Shown here piece after piece: positions 19,637 to 31,537 of a stretch of 64,000 nucleotides of DNA. Below the pieces are notes generated by a model that did no database searches, was not told the origin of the DNA, and saw only the letters and a list, made by a program, of their open reading frames with translations. The stretch's first letter is position 1. The number at the start of each line of letters is the position of its first letter. The stretch comes from Blepharisma japonicum. Its lineage: Eukaryota > Ciliophora > Heterotrichea > Heterotrichida > Blepharismidae. The position numbers were made by a program, and so were the translations under genes. Where the stretch lies: NCBI GenBank assembly GCA_949751835.1, contig CATKHK010000007.1, positions 124,001 through 188,000 of the forward strand, read 5' to 3'.

Positions 19637-22276
19637 TTAAATATATGAATATCTTCTTTGGTGAAATCGCTCTTGTGGATAAACAGCTGATGAAATTAAA
19701 GGTCTAGCAGTAAAAATCTCAATATCTGCCGTCAAAGTCCTTAAGAATATATATTTTTTGTTTTTAGAGAGGGTGTTAATTATTCCATAATCATGCTTTT
19801 CAAATGCTTCAGTTAATTTTTGGAGAAATTCAGTTATACTTGCTACTATTGATAATTCTTCATTTGATGATATAGTTTTCCAAAAATGAATACCAAGTAT
19901 TGTAAAGAACTCAAGAAAATTAGTGAAATCAAGCATGAAATCACTATCACTAATATAATTAGTATCACTAAGAAAAATACCGCTTGATTTTATAAGTAAC
20001 CCAGAGTATAAGCTAAATGCTGTTAGTTTATCAATTTCAACTGTATCTTTTATAGGTCTTGGAAATGGGAGAATGCTATGCTTATAGGCCAATCCAGTAT
20101 TTTTCAAATTTTTTAAAACGTTAGGCCTAATATTCAGATTTTCAGGTTTCCTTACCAATGATGTAGGATAATATATAGAGCCTCTTTTTGGTCTTTTTAA
20201 TTTATTTTTTGGAGAAATCATATCTGATTTAATTTCAGATACCTTTCTCAGCTCAGGTGAAGCATTAATTAGTTCAACCTCAATATCCTCTTCATCTTCA
20301 TATTCTATATGATTTAACCCCTTTAAAATCCCAAACTGCTCCAGCAGCTTTAAAAGTTTTGGCAGCTCAACTTTTCTATGTCTTTCATTTAAATCTCCTT
20401 TTACTTGTTTATTTTCAATTTTCGTCATACTGCTATTGAACATTAAATAAAGCTGAGGGGTGAAATATTTCATAACTTCTATAATATGGAGGTCTTTTAA
20501 AAGTTCTATATAATACATTCCTTGCGATATTCTTGCTCCTGGTTTAAGGCTAAGCTTATAAAAGAGTTCAAATTTTTGATGGAGTTTCATATTTGTTAAA
20601 GATGAAAATCGTGGGTGTGAGTGGACAAGCCTGACAAGTGCTTCAATAAAATTAGAAAGAGTAAGACGATATATTTCTTTGAAATTATAAGATCGAGTAA
20701 GATGATGAAGCCAGCTTTTTGAGGCTTCTTGGGCTTTGGATTTTATGTGAGAAAACGCAACATAAAATATTTTAACTGCGTCCAAAGTGTCAAATCTCCC
20801 ACTAAGTACCATAGAATCGCTTAGCAGCCTGATAAAACTCACTAAATTCATAGTCAACACATCTCTAGTCACCTTCATTGATTCTATATTGTAACTCAAA
20901 AAAATTTTCCTGAGCCTTCCTTTATGCTTATAAAGAGTTTTATACAAACTAAGCCTTTCCGCAACTTCTTCCTCAAATGTATATTTGCTATCATTTGTAG
21001 GGTCATTTTCAGACTTAAAATAAGTGAAAAAGGACAATCTTTCTTGTGAAAATTTTGAGTCAAGAATATCGTCTATATCAAATCTACTGTCTGCAATTTC
21101 AGGCATTTTTCATTGAATATACTCAATTTCATCATAATTATTTCGGGTATTGGTTAAGCAGGTATGTGGAAGATCTCTTGTTTCTGTTATCAAAAATGGA
21201 TCAAGATTAAGCAGTCTTAAATTACAAGCAAGCTTAATTTCTGTTTCTTGAGGTACTAATTCAACAGATTTCAATATTTCAGGCATCATTGATACTGATT
21301 TCATATTTTTCTTGTGTATGCTTATCTCTTTCATTTCTATTATCCCTGCCACAGAAGGTTTTCTTGACTTTATAGAAGGCAAGCTTGCCTTACTCTGAGC
21401 TCTAGCAATTGTAAGTGTTGGCGATGTAGAAGTTGACGAGTAACTTTGCATTATTCCTTTAAAAACAAGTGATGATATTTTTTCATTGATTTCTCTTGTG
21501 CTTCCTGTTATTGTGATTTTAGTATTTTCGTCTCAGCTTTCTTTTTCTATATCATGAGGAGCAATACAGTCAACATTTGATGAAATTTCTAGCTTAAACC
21601 TAAGATTCCGAAAAGCATCTAGCATATATCTATAGTGCTTCTTTTCGAGCTCTCTTATAGAAAAGATATCATCTGAAGGCTTGCCTACTTGGACATATTT
21701 ATCAACAGTGTCTGATCTAGGTGAAAAGGTGTTATATAGAGTTCTTCCAGGTAATTCGTCCATTGAATAAGCCATAAGTTGAGTCGAGCTCCCAACGGCT
21801 CCTAAGGTATTTCTTTCTTCAGTAGGAGATAACCTACCTTCAATTACATTTAACAATTCGTCAATATCTTCTAAATAGTTCATTTGAGCATTACTTTCTT
21901 TTATTAAATCGTCCAGTGCATCTTGCATGTCTCATACCATTTTATCCATATCTTGCTGTTTTTCTTTAAGTTCATGAATTTTTGCAGGTTTTAGTTTGCT
22001 AGAGCTATCTTTGTCATCTTTCAGGTCTAAGCGAAAAACTTTGCCATCAGGATGTATGTCACCTACTCCTCTTAAGGCTTCTTCTAATGTTATGAATTCA
22101 TAATCAGGTGAATGGAATTCTAATTTATTCAAAAGTTCTTTGATATTCTAAGTAGACCTTACTCTCATTTTGTGGGAGAATTGGCGATTTTGTTTTAGTC
22201 AAGTGGATCGTAAATTGTTTACACTTGGCAAACTAGGTAAAGTTTTCATCCTGGGGAGTTGATTTTCTCGATACAT
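19637..22276 (-). CDS. Large unknown helical protein (874 residues)
   Basis: Four TGA-separated frames join into one gene of 874 residues when UGA is Trp and a 15-nt intron at 22148-22162 (GTAAGGTCTACTTAG on the minus strand) is removed. Without splicing, the TAG at its end would stop translation 38 codons after the ATG. The N-terminal 390 residues are charged and low in hydrophobicity. The C-terminal half (from about residue 390) is predicted by eye to be mostly helical, with many Leu/Phe/Tyr-rich amphipathic stretches, for example YRLTLSNFIEALVRLVHSH and FMLDFTNFLEFFTILGIHFW. No domain is recognised; it may be ciliate-specific. Confidence 0.75.
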
Positions 22277-22493
22277 TTACAAATAAAATGCTGATTTAAT
22301 TATTTTTCAAATATTTAATAGCTAAATCTATAAGTTTTCTTAATATATTAATAGCTTTGAAAAATTTAAAATAATATTTCCTCAAAACCCATATTATAAA
22401 TATGCTATTTAAAGCTACAACATTCTTATTTACTAATAGCTAAATTATTATCATACTAAACTGTTAATTCAATCTTATTTAGCAAACATAAAT

Positions 22494-24122
22494 ATGGAAT
22501 ATCAGAAAAGACTTGACGATGAAGTCTTAGTCTGTGAAAGCGTGGACTTTGGCAATACAACACGCCCGCCAACCTTATCAACCCAACCTGATGAAGTAAA
22601 ATACAAATCTTGATCGAAAATGTTCAAAAAAAACTCAGACTATATGCAAGAATATGATACTTATCAAATTGAATTTAAGCTATCTCAGGCTATAAAGGCC
22701 AATATAATACATTTTACACACTTTTTTCTTGGCCCTTTTTCTCTTCCGATTCTTTACTTTCTGTTCGGGAGGTATTTAATGAGAAACATGATGTTTAAAC
22801 TACACATTATGTACTTCACAGGAGAGCTACCCCAGTTTATATGACTGATATTTTCTATTGCTTTTGTATCTGAGCAGCCTGGAAGGCTGTATGACTATGG
22901 AGCTTTTATATCAGCGACTTTGGGAGTGGTAGCGTTAAAAACAATGCTTATATCTAGTAAATATGGATATTTTACACAGAAACATTGAAAAGAACTTGGC
23001 TCTAGAGATATGCCTTCACTAGGAATTAGATCTCATCTTTTACTATGGGTATGGCTCATCATACCAGCAAGAGTAGCTGAAAGAGAAATTATTAACTCGT
23101 ATAGAAGATTTAACATGAACCCAGCATTATTATTTATAATTTTAAAGAGGCCATTACCCGATGAATGCTATAATATCATAAACTCTTTTATGCCTCCAGA
23201 TCCTAATTACATCCCAGTTGCCACCGGAGAACTTCGGCTGTCAAATTTATCAATATCTAGGCTTCTTTTTGCAAGAATCAGAAAAAATGCTAGCCTCAGT
23301 CCAATGATTTTGGTTGTTTTATTTGCAGGACTATATGGTCTTATTCCTCACATTATTATGTTTGGGCAAAAAAATTTAACTTATTTTGAAGGTGGATGGC
23401 TTACATATTTTTTCCTTATTTCTTCTACCTTTCTTTGTTGGTTTGTTTCATTTGCTTTTATATCATATATATATGTAGGGATATATGATTTTAATAGAAA
23501 AAGACTATTAATGAAGGAATGCACTTCTCTGATTTCAGAAGACTATGAAGAGTCTGAAAATTTATTAAGCCAAGACAAGGCTAATCCGGCTAAGCTTGAT
23601 TTTACAGATCATTTTTCAATTATCTCGTGATATTATTTAAGAAGAAGTTTTATGGATTTTGGGAAAGGATTTACATTGAGAATTCATTTATATACATCAC
23701 TTGTGACGCCATTGTGTGGGATTTTGATAGTGCTTTTAGCGCTACAGTCACTTAATCTTATTGACCTTTTACAATATATATTAATTTTTACTCCAGAAAT
23801 TGCTTTAACTTTTATGGTCCTTTTTGTGATAACTTATATGGCGCTGGCTGGAGTTTTATTGAATAATCATTTTGCAACTCACCGAGATATTCTGTGAGAA
23901 AAAATAAGCAAAATAAGGAAGAAGATTTATGAGAAAAAGGGGAAAGAAAATTTAGTAGATTCTATTGGGAGTATTGAATTTGTAGTAAATATGCTGTATC
24001 AAGATGAAGCATTAAGACCAGTTACTGTTATGGGCGTAACTGTAAATTCTGGAGTGATTCTTAAAGTTCTTTCACTTATCTTTACAGGTTTGATTTCTGT
24101 TCTTAAGATAGTTTTTGAATAA
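22494..24122 (+). CDS. Multi-pass membrane protein, unknown family
   Basis: Joining frames through UGA Trp gives 542 residues from ATG at 22494. About eight hydrophobic segments are visible, including FTHFFLGPFSLPILYFLF, a segment around FIWLIFSIAFV, LLLWVWLIIPA, a pair near residues 265-330 (MILVVLFAGLYGLIPHIIM and YFFLISSTFLCWFVSFAFI), two near 390-460, and a last one at the C-terminus. The N-terminal 60 residues are polar. A loop between the middle pairs carries EDYEESENLLSQD, possibly a sorting or phosphorylation site. It is probably an integral membrane protein of unknown activity; channel or transporter identity cannot be assigned. Confidence 0.8.
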
Positions 24123-24188
24123 ATATTTAATAGATATGATATTAATTTCTAAAAATAAAAATTATTCTGCTTTTTTAAAAATTGGTAT

Positions 24189-25277
24189 ATGGAAAAGCCT
24201 CAAAATAAAAATTTTTTAATTAAATCCACAGAATTAATGAATTCATCTTTTGTGTCAATCCCCAGACGAAAGGTCGAAATAATACGAAGCAGAAGTGTAA
24301 TCAACATCAATAAATGCAATTGAAATCCTAACCCAAACACGCTTTCTGTGCTATACCAGCACTGACAAAAATTGCCCAACAATTCAAAGTTAGAGTACAC
24401 TAACTTAAAAAAAATATTTACCGAAGAAAGGCTAAAAATTCGAGAGGCCATTCGAAATCATGACAAGCTAAATAAAACACTTCCAAATCTTCAAACAAAA
24501 AACAATAAAAAAAATTTGAAAAGCTCATCCCAAGTCTTTGATTTAATGGAAAAATTAAGAAAATCAAAAGAACTCAAAGAAAAAGAAAGACAAAAAAATT
24601 TAGCTACCCCAATTTTGCATTTTGCAAAAGCGTTAGGGCAATCTTGCACACAAAATGTACTATTTAGCAGCAGTAGAACAAATAAATTTGGGATGCTTCT
24701 TAAGAAAACTATTATAGAGCGCTCTATTGTCCCTGATGAGCCTTTTAAAGAAATTATTGATTCAGAGATTGACATGTTTTCACATATTCCAATAAAAGAC
24801 GAACTAACTTTATTAACTCGAATAGGCGAACTGTTTATATCTGATTTAAATTCTGCTGCAAATATAACATTATTGAAAAGACATGAAATAAAATCAATTT
24901 TAAGCATCGGCACAAATAATCAGCCAATACGGTATTCATTCATCGAAAGTTACCATACTGTAAATATTGTTGATAATGACTCAAGTGTGGAAAATTTTAA
25001 TGAGTCTATCAATACATTTTTCAAAATAATTGATAAATGCTTATCAAAAGGAAACTTACTTGTTCATTGCTATTATGGTGTAAGCAGATCATGTGCAGTT
25101 GTTGCTGTATATTTGATGAAAAAATTCCAAATCTCTTTGGCAAAGGCAATTACCATTGTCCATTTGGGAAGAAAAAGTCTAAAAATTTCTCCTTTAATAG
25201 AAAAAAAGCTGCTGGATTTTGAGAAATGGCAATCTCACAGAAAAAGTGAAACAAAGCTTGCTATGCAGCTTATATAA
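24189..25277 (+). CDS. Dual-specificity protein phosphatase
   Basis: The gene starts at ATG 24189 and runs through two UGA Trp codons to give 362 residues. The C-terminal 150 residues form a dual-specificity phosphatase domain: an ITLLKRHEIKSILSIG strand near the start, then the catalytic P-loop LVHCYYGVSRS (HCx5R type) with the nucleophilic Cys and Arg intact, and a helix starting AVVAVYLMKKF. The N-terminal 200 residues are Lys-rich, with a coiled-coil-like stretch (MEKLRKSKELKEKERQKN). Members dephosphorylate Ser/Thr and Tyr in signalling. No kinase-interaction motif typical of MAPK phosphatases is obvious. Confidence 0.9.
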
Positions 25278-25360
25278 AGCTTAAAATCAATAATTATTCA
25301 TTTTATTTTAAAAATAAAATTTGTTTAATATTCCCTCCATTTTGGAATTTTAAGTCTATA

Positions 25361-27745
25361 ATGTTAAAAAGACCGCCAGAGATGCCAAGCGAAAAGCCCA
25401 ACAAAAAAAGAAAGGTAGTAAGCAATTTACTTATAACCCAATTCTTCAAGTCTCCAAAATCTGAAAATGAAATGCCAATGAAAGAAAAACCTAAAATCCT
25501 GGAAACTCAATTATCAAGTAATGCTCCTTTTAAGTCAGCTCCCATTGTGGAGTCTCAGAAAACAAAGCTTGAAAACTGGACTCAAATGCTAACTCCTGAA
25601 GAAAAATTAACTCAGTCAAAAATTGAGCATGAGCCAAATGATGAATTTTATTTGAACTTTTTTAGAAGCATTTTTGATATTCTTAAACTATATGGGGATA
25701 TTTTGGTAAATCAAGAAGAAATAAAAATTCTTGATGAATTTGAAAATTTAACTGAACAGGCAAAGATTATGTATGTTAGACTTTTTATGAGAAAAAAGGC
25801 ATGGGTTGATTTTAACAGTTTGGAATATAAAAAGATCACAAATCAGCTTGAAGCAAGCCAAGAGCTTGTAGGAGTTGGTCTCGCGCGATCATCACGAACT
25901 GCTTTTTTATGTGAAGACATTCAGTTTACATACGAGTTTCTTTCGTCTTTAAACAAAGACCTTCTTTCCAAACTAGAATCTCATCTACGAAGCTTAATTT
26001 CAATCCTTAACCAAGATGATCATATTTCCCAGCCTCTTCCACCACTTGAAAAATATTTTCAAAACCCATTATACATGGCCTCCAGAAAATCATCTCTTAC
26101 TGAGGTTCATGAGCTTTCTTTTGCCATCACAAAGCTAGCTGATAACAAGCCTTCTCCAAAGCGACATTTTGTAGAGCTCGTATTAGAACAGCTCAGATAT
26201 CTAAATGACTTAAAATCTGACGTCATGATTTCATTAAAAGTGGAATCCATTGCAAGCCAGACGCATTCTCCTTATGATTCATGATTAAGCTGTGTTATCC
26301 CACCAGAGTTTCCAGCATTTTTGAGGCTGACTGATTTTTCTATCTCTTTATTTACAAGGCTTCATCACGCATTTTCATTTTATACCTGTGAAAACCTGAT
26401 GCAAGAACTTATAATGCAAAGGATGAAGCTCCTTAAATATGCTGATTTTAGATGCTATGTATTAAATAAAAATGAAAATCCTAGCATATTTATACCAATA
26501 TATAAAAACAGAACTGATGCAATGGAAATGGAAGAAGCGTTTAGCCTTTATATTGTATTAGAAAAGCTAAGAGAGCATAGACTACCTATAGATACCAACT
26601 ATGAGGTTGCTAAAGGAATTGCCTTAATAGCATTAAAAAGATTTGGGGTTTATTCATATGGAGATGTAGAAGATTCCCTTGAAATTCTTATGAAAAATTA
26701 CACAAATGAGAGAATTAATGACTGAAAACTTGAATATGAGAGTCTATATCGCTGGTGCAAAGTATTGTATTTATGCATTGAATTTATTGAGAGGGTTAAA
26801 GATTATTCTTTAGCTGTAAAAGTACTAATTACTCTTTTAAGCCACTCTTATTATCAGAATAAACGTGGACATTGGTGGGAAAGGCTGATAATTATAACTC
26901 GGGCCCATTTAGCTTTGAAATCTCAATCTACAGAATTGGTTCACTTAGCTTTGAGTGATCCACTATTAAGAGCTGGAAGAAGAATCACATTAGAAAGACA
27001 AGCTCAAAGACTAGGAATCCCTTATGCAGCTTCAGGTCTGTTTGGAAATGAGTATGACTCGTATAATCATCCTCTTTTCCAAGATATCACAACTCATGCA
27101 GCTTGTAAAAATGAGGATGGAAGGCCGCTCTTCAAGACCGACTCTGGGGAATTTTTAACAGTTGAAGAATATGCGCTTTGGTGGTACAGCAAAGATGGCT
27201 GGAAAGGCTACCATAGTGAAAATCTAATTCTGCCAAGCATCTATGCTATCTTAATGTGAAATGCTATTTTTTATGATGAGATTCCTTATGCATTCCAAAC
27301 CCCTTTCCAATCATTTCCATTAGATTATAAATCAGATGAATTTTATATCAAAAGAAAGCATATTTTTGATTTAGCTTTAAACGAGCTAGAAATGTGTGAA
27401 GATCTTTATTTTTATTTTGTAGGGCTATATGAAAAATATTTAAATACAACTTGTGCATTTATTTCATGGGCTGCTTGTGAGTCCTGGGGAAAACACAATT
27501 TAGCTGTTATAGTGAAAAGTCTCGGGAAAAATGCGCTGAAAAAAATATGCGAAACTTTTGCTATGGATTTTAAGCACCATATTCATGGAATGCCTGACCT
27601 GGTCTTATGAAGAGGCGAAGAAGTAAAATTCTCAGAAATAAAATCTACAAATGATAGGTTAAGTGACCATCAAAGGTTTTGGATTAAACTTTTGAGCACG
27701 TATGGGTGCAAAATTGAGGTATGTCATGTTATTGCTTCTAATTAA
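25361..27745 (+). CDS. FAN1: FAN1-like structure-specific nuclease (VRR-NUC)
   Basis: Joining four frames through UGA Trp gives 794 residues. The C-terminus is a VRR-NUC domain with the catalytic set GMPDLVLW followed by the FSEIKSTNDRLSDHQRFW strand and CHVIAS, that is PD...ExK. The middle contains the helical and TPR-like segments of FAN1 (RGHWWERLIIITRAHLAL; the ALWWYSKDGWKGYHSEN region before the nuclease). FAN1 is a 5' flap and crosslink-repair endo/exonuclease in the nucleus. The N-terminus has a basic KKRKV localisation signal and LLITQFFKSP, resembling a PCNA-interaction motif although its expected Gln is replaced. A UBZ zinc finger as in animal FAN1 is not seen. Confidence 0.92.
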
Positions 27746-27757
27746 TTTATAATTTAA

Positions 27758-28348
27758 TTATTTTCTCCAAACTTCAAATTTATTAAGCAGCAATTTATTG
27801 CCGAATGGTTGAGCATCGCTGGGTTTTAGGATTCTATTGTCTCCCCCTTCCCATTTAACAAAATGGCCTCTTAATACTGCATATTTATATTCTATAGCTT
27901 TAGATTTCTGGCTTAAGGATATAGTTGCTTTCCAAATGTTCCCAGGAGTCCATTCAAGGTTTAAGGCTTTGTCAGTTCTCCAATTTCCAACAAGCTCATC
28001 ACCGCCCAAGATAATGAGTCTTTCTCCGAATGAAGTATTATAGTGAATGCTTATAATTATATCTACTGTTTTGTCTTTGGCTGACTCTTTCTCTAATCTT
28101 ATAGCTTCTTCAAGAGCTTCATCATATATTGCAAGCTTTTTAAGTTCATTTAGCTCATTAATTAATTCATTTTTTGACTTTTTATTTCTTTTTTTATCTT
28201 GTGATTTATTATATTTAAAATCTTCAATTTTTATGGACGATGTGCTCTCAGGCAATTTCTTCATCTTAGGCTCAAAGCCACAGGAGGGTAAGGTTTTAAG
28301 AACAGAATCGGTATCTTTTGACATAAAATTATGTCCTTTATCTTCCAT
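27758..28348 (-). CDS. Starch-binding CBM20 domain protein
   Basis: The 196-residue protein has a Lys-rich N-terminal half with a short coiled coil (KNELINELNELKKLAIYDEALEEA, about 65-88) and a C-terminal CBM20 fold. Diagnostic pieces are the HYNTSFGERLIILGG strand, ELVGNWRTDKALNLEWTPGNIWKATISL and the EYKYAVLRG strand, with binding-type tryptophans W122, W131 and W137 region plus FVKWEGGDNR. CBM20 modules bind alpha-glucans. There is no enzyme domain, so it may tether another protein to glycogen-like stores, as laforin and genethonin do. The stop lies only 12 bp from the convergent FAN1 stop. Confidence 0.88.
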   Translation of the reverse strand: MEDKGHNFMSKDTDSVLKTLPSCGFEPKMKKLPESTSSIKIEDFKYNKSQDKKRNKKSKNELINELNELKKLAIYDEALEEAIRLEKESAKDKTVDIIISIHYNTSFGERLIILGGDELVGNWRTDKALNLEWTPGNIWKATISLSQKSKAIEYKYAVLRGHFVKWEGGDNRILKPSDAQPFGNKLLLNKFEVWRK

Positions 28349-28494
28349 ATTATCTTTATTTATTGAAATTTAATAATGTAAAATATTATAAATTTAAATT
28401 TGTATCAAACCTACTATAATTTTTGATTATTTTCTGAAAATTCTAATATTAATCTATGGAAATTTCTGCTAATCCTTTTTATCTTTAAATATAA

Positions 28495-29619
28495 ATGAGC
28501 TTTCTGCTAATCCTTTTCCTAGCTTTTGCTTCTGCTGAACTATTATTTGTTATCGAAATCTCAAAAGAAGGCCAAAGAACTCCATCAAAAAATATCCCTT
28601 GAGGACTAAAAGAAGACCCTAGTATTCTTACTAATCATGGATTTAATCAGCATTATCAAATTGGGCAAAAAATCAAAGAAAAATATTACAATTTAATTCA
28701 CCCTTATTATACTGATGACGACATTCTAGCTAGATCTTGCAATTCTTCAAGCTGTATATCAAGTATTAAAGCCCAACTAGAAGGAATTTATGGAAAATCT
28801 TATGATTTTAAAATTAATTTTACACAAGAAGCAGATGATTTTTTATTCAGACCACAAGATGCATGCCCAAGAATTCAATGGCTAATGAAATCCAGACTTC
28901 AAAGCCAAGATTGGCAAGAAATCTGAAATAAAATCCTTTCCCATGGCCAAAATTATAGCAAATTAATAGGAAATGATATAGATATACAAAAAATATATGA
29001 CCTAGGCGAAGCTTTAAAATCATATAAAGAACGAAAAATTGCTTTTCCATCAGAAATCACAGAAGAAGAAGCTGAAATTGCTATTGAGGCATATTATAGG
29101 TTTCATGACACAGTTATGTTTGCATCAATAGAGCAAGGGATTTTAGCAACCAACGAAATGATAATCAATTTGTTCAGATCAATAAATTATGAGATTACAA
29201 AGCCGAACAAAGTTAAGCAAAAGTTTCATATATATTTAGGAGATGATGCATGGTATATGGCAATTATGAGAATTCTAGGAATGGATTTTTCCCCTTCAGC
29301 TGCTCCAACTCTTTTTATTGAGCTTCATAGGATAGGGGATGATAAAAAAATTAGGTTTTGGCAGGAAAATTCTTATGTGGAGGTCCCTGAATGTGGATTG
29401 GAATGCGATTTTAGAGATTTTGAAGATGTTATTACAAGTAGAAATTTTAAGTCAGAATACCAGCATCGAAGGCTTTGTAGGATTATAGGAGAAATAGAGG
29501 ATAATGGGGAATTATTGAAATATGTTCTTATCACTTTATCTTGCTTGTTTGTTTTGGTTTTGTTTAAATTCCATGAACAACTTTCAGTATGGATACAAAA
29601 AAAATTCAAGTCTGAATAA
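28495..29619 (+). CDS. Histidine-acid-phosphatase-like protein with degenerate active site
   Basis: The 374-residue protein begins with a clear signal peptide (MSFLLILFLAFASA) and ends with one transmembrane helix (about residues 340-360) and a short KKFKSE tail, so it is a type I membrane protein. The fold is that of the histidine acid phosphatases: the first strand LLFVIEIS is followed by KEGQRTP where the family has RHGxRTP, then LTNHGFNQHYQIGQKIKEKYY. Later YLGDDAW replaces the family's GHD motif. Both catalytic histidines are therefore missing (Glu and Asp instead). The frame is intact over 375 codons, so this looks like a maintained pseudoenzyme rather than a decaying gene. Confidence 0.78.
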
Positions 29620-29797
29620 TAAATTATTTATGTATTTAGAAAACAAAATTATTAATTCTTATAAAGAGGTTATTATTTACTTTGTCAAAGTTAGCTATAT
29701 AAAGCAAATAATGATATTACTACTATTATCATTTTTATTAAGGAATATATAATAGATTATTTCATTTAAATGTAAAATAAATTATTCAAGACTATTT

Positions 29798-31432
29798 CTA
29801 CTGATGAAATCTTTTTTCAAAAAAGCTTTTAGGGAAACAGGTTCCTCTTTTCTCAAGATATTTAGTATTTTTCTTCAATTTCTCCGGACTTAAACAGTCA
29901 TGTAGTGGATTTTGATTACCTGAACTGCATCACAAGCAAAATTTCTTACCATTGCATTTTTCATTTCTGCAAGTCCCATAACCATTAAAATCTTCCTCTG
30001 TTTTATCATATGTCTGCAACCAATGGCAATCAGGGCACTTTTGAACCATTAAATCCACATCTTTTAGCCTTAAATTTATGTTATATATATCCTCAAAAGT
30101 GGCAGACTTAGAGATTTCTTTTTGAATTTTGCACTGTTGATGGGCGTCAAGTTTGGTCAAACATAATGGGCAAAATCTTAATTTGCAGTATTCGCAATAA
30201 AGATAAACACCGTTTTCCATAATATCTAAATACCAAGAATAGCAGATCGGGCATTGCCTGAATATTAATTACATAACTAATTCGTCCATTTTTGCAGGTT
30301 CATCGTGCACAGCTGCAGGATTTTCATCTTGATAATATTTTTCATGGGATTTTGGATCAATCTTTGCTGGATTTAATTTGTTTGACTCATTTATTGCAAA
30401 CACTTCAGATGAATTATCTAATTTTTGTTCAGACTCTGACAGATCATTTTGAATTCAAGGAAGATTTTGTTTATTTTCTGCTTTATTTGATCGATATTCC
30501 ACATTAACACTTGAATCTACAATGTCTTCTTCTCTACGTATAAATGACTCTGTAGGATTTATATCAGGAATATCCTCATCCTCTATAGCTTGCTGATGTT
30601 GCAAAAAATGGCTAATATCAGGTAATAGATTCTGTTTATCTAAAGATGGATTAGAAAGATAAGAACTTATATCAGGAAGGCTCTCGTTCAGAGCCGGCTG
30701 ATGCTGATAATTGGTGTCTATATTAGGGAGATCACTTTCTTCAAGTTTTTTATTCTGCATAGTATAACTTATATCAGGGAGATCACTTTCGTTAAGTTTT
30801 TTATTCTGTACATTATAGCTTAAATCAGGGAGATTACTGCTTTTTTCTTTATAACCAAAATCCTTGGGCACAACTTCCTTTTTTTCTTCATTATTTTTTG
30901 TGGTCAAATTCGTTTTCTTCTGTCTACAATCTATATCAGGAAGACCACTAATTTCTTCTTGATAACTTGGTTTCTTAGGAACAGCAGCATCCTTTTTTTC
31001 TTTTTCATTGATTTTTGCTTTAAATTCTGGTTTTTGATATACTAATGAAGCGTTTTTCTGCTTTTCTTTAATCTCCGCTTGCATTATGAAAAAAGGAGCT
31101 GAATTCTCTACTAAGCTATTGCAAATATTACAAAACCATTGGCTTTGAAGCGACTTCATGTCAATATTGAGGCATCCTTCACAATACCAATGCCTGCAAG
31201 CAGGAATTTGATAGCTGCTTTCGTTATCTTCACAATATTGACATATAGGTATTGATATTTGCTTCAGGCATAGAATTTTAACTGTAGAGTTACAGTGCTT
31301 GCAAATGAGGTCTGTCCCAACTTGAATTTCCTTGACGTGATAATTGCAAACTGTGTGGAAGCATGCATAGTTGACATAAAGCGTTCCTTGGGTTGCACAG
31401 AACATGCACACTAAACTGCAGTCATTGTCCAT
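29798..31432 (-). CDS. Cys-rich RING/IBR-like protein with LPDIS repeats
   Basis: One 15-nt intron at 30258-30272 (GTAATTAATATTCAG) and UGA Trp codons give 539 residues. The N-terminal 105 residues hold two paired Cys/His clusters (CMFCATQG, FHTVCNYH, CKHC, then CQYCEDN, CRHWYCEGCLN, CNIC), as in RING or PHD-like zinc modules. The middle (about 150-345) carries seven copies of a short LPDIS/LPDID motif. The C-terminus (about 400-505) has CPICYSW, CEYCKLRFCPLC, CPDCHW and CGTxxC-like pairs resembling the IBR/RING2 part of RBR ubiquitin ligases. An E3 ligase role is an inference; the arrangement is not that of any named RBR protein. Confidence 0.75.
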
Positions 31433-31537
31433 CTTTCTATAAATATTAAATATTTCCTAATTAAACCAATTTTTTAAAAAATAACCTAATTTTTTTAATT
31501 TATTTTTCAAATTAAGTTCTTACTTACTTTTAATCGC

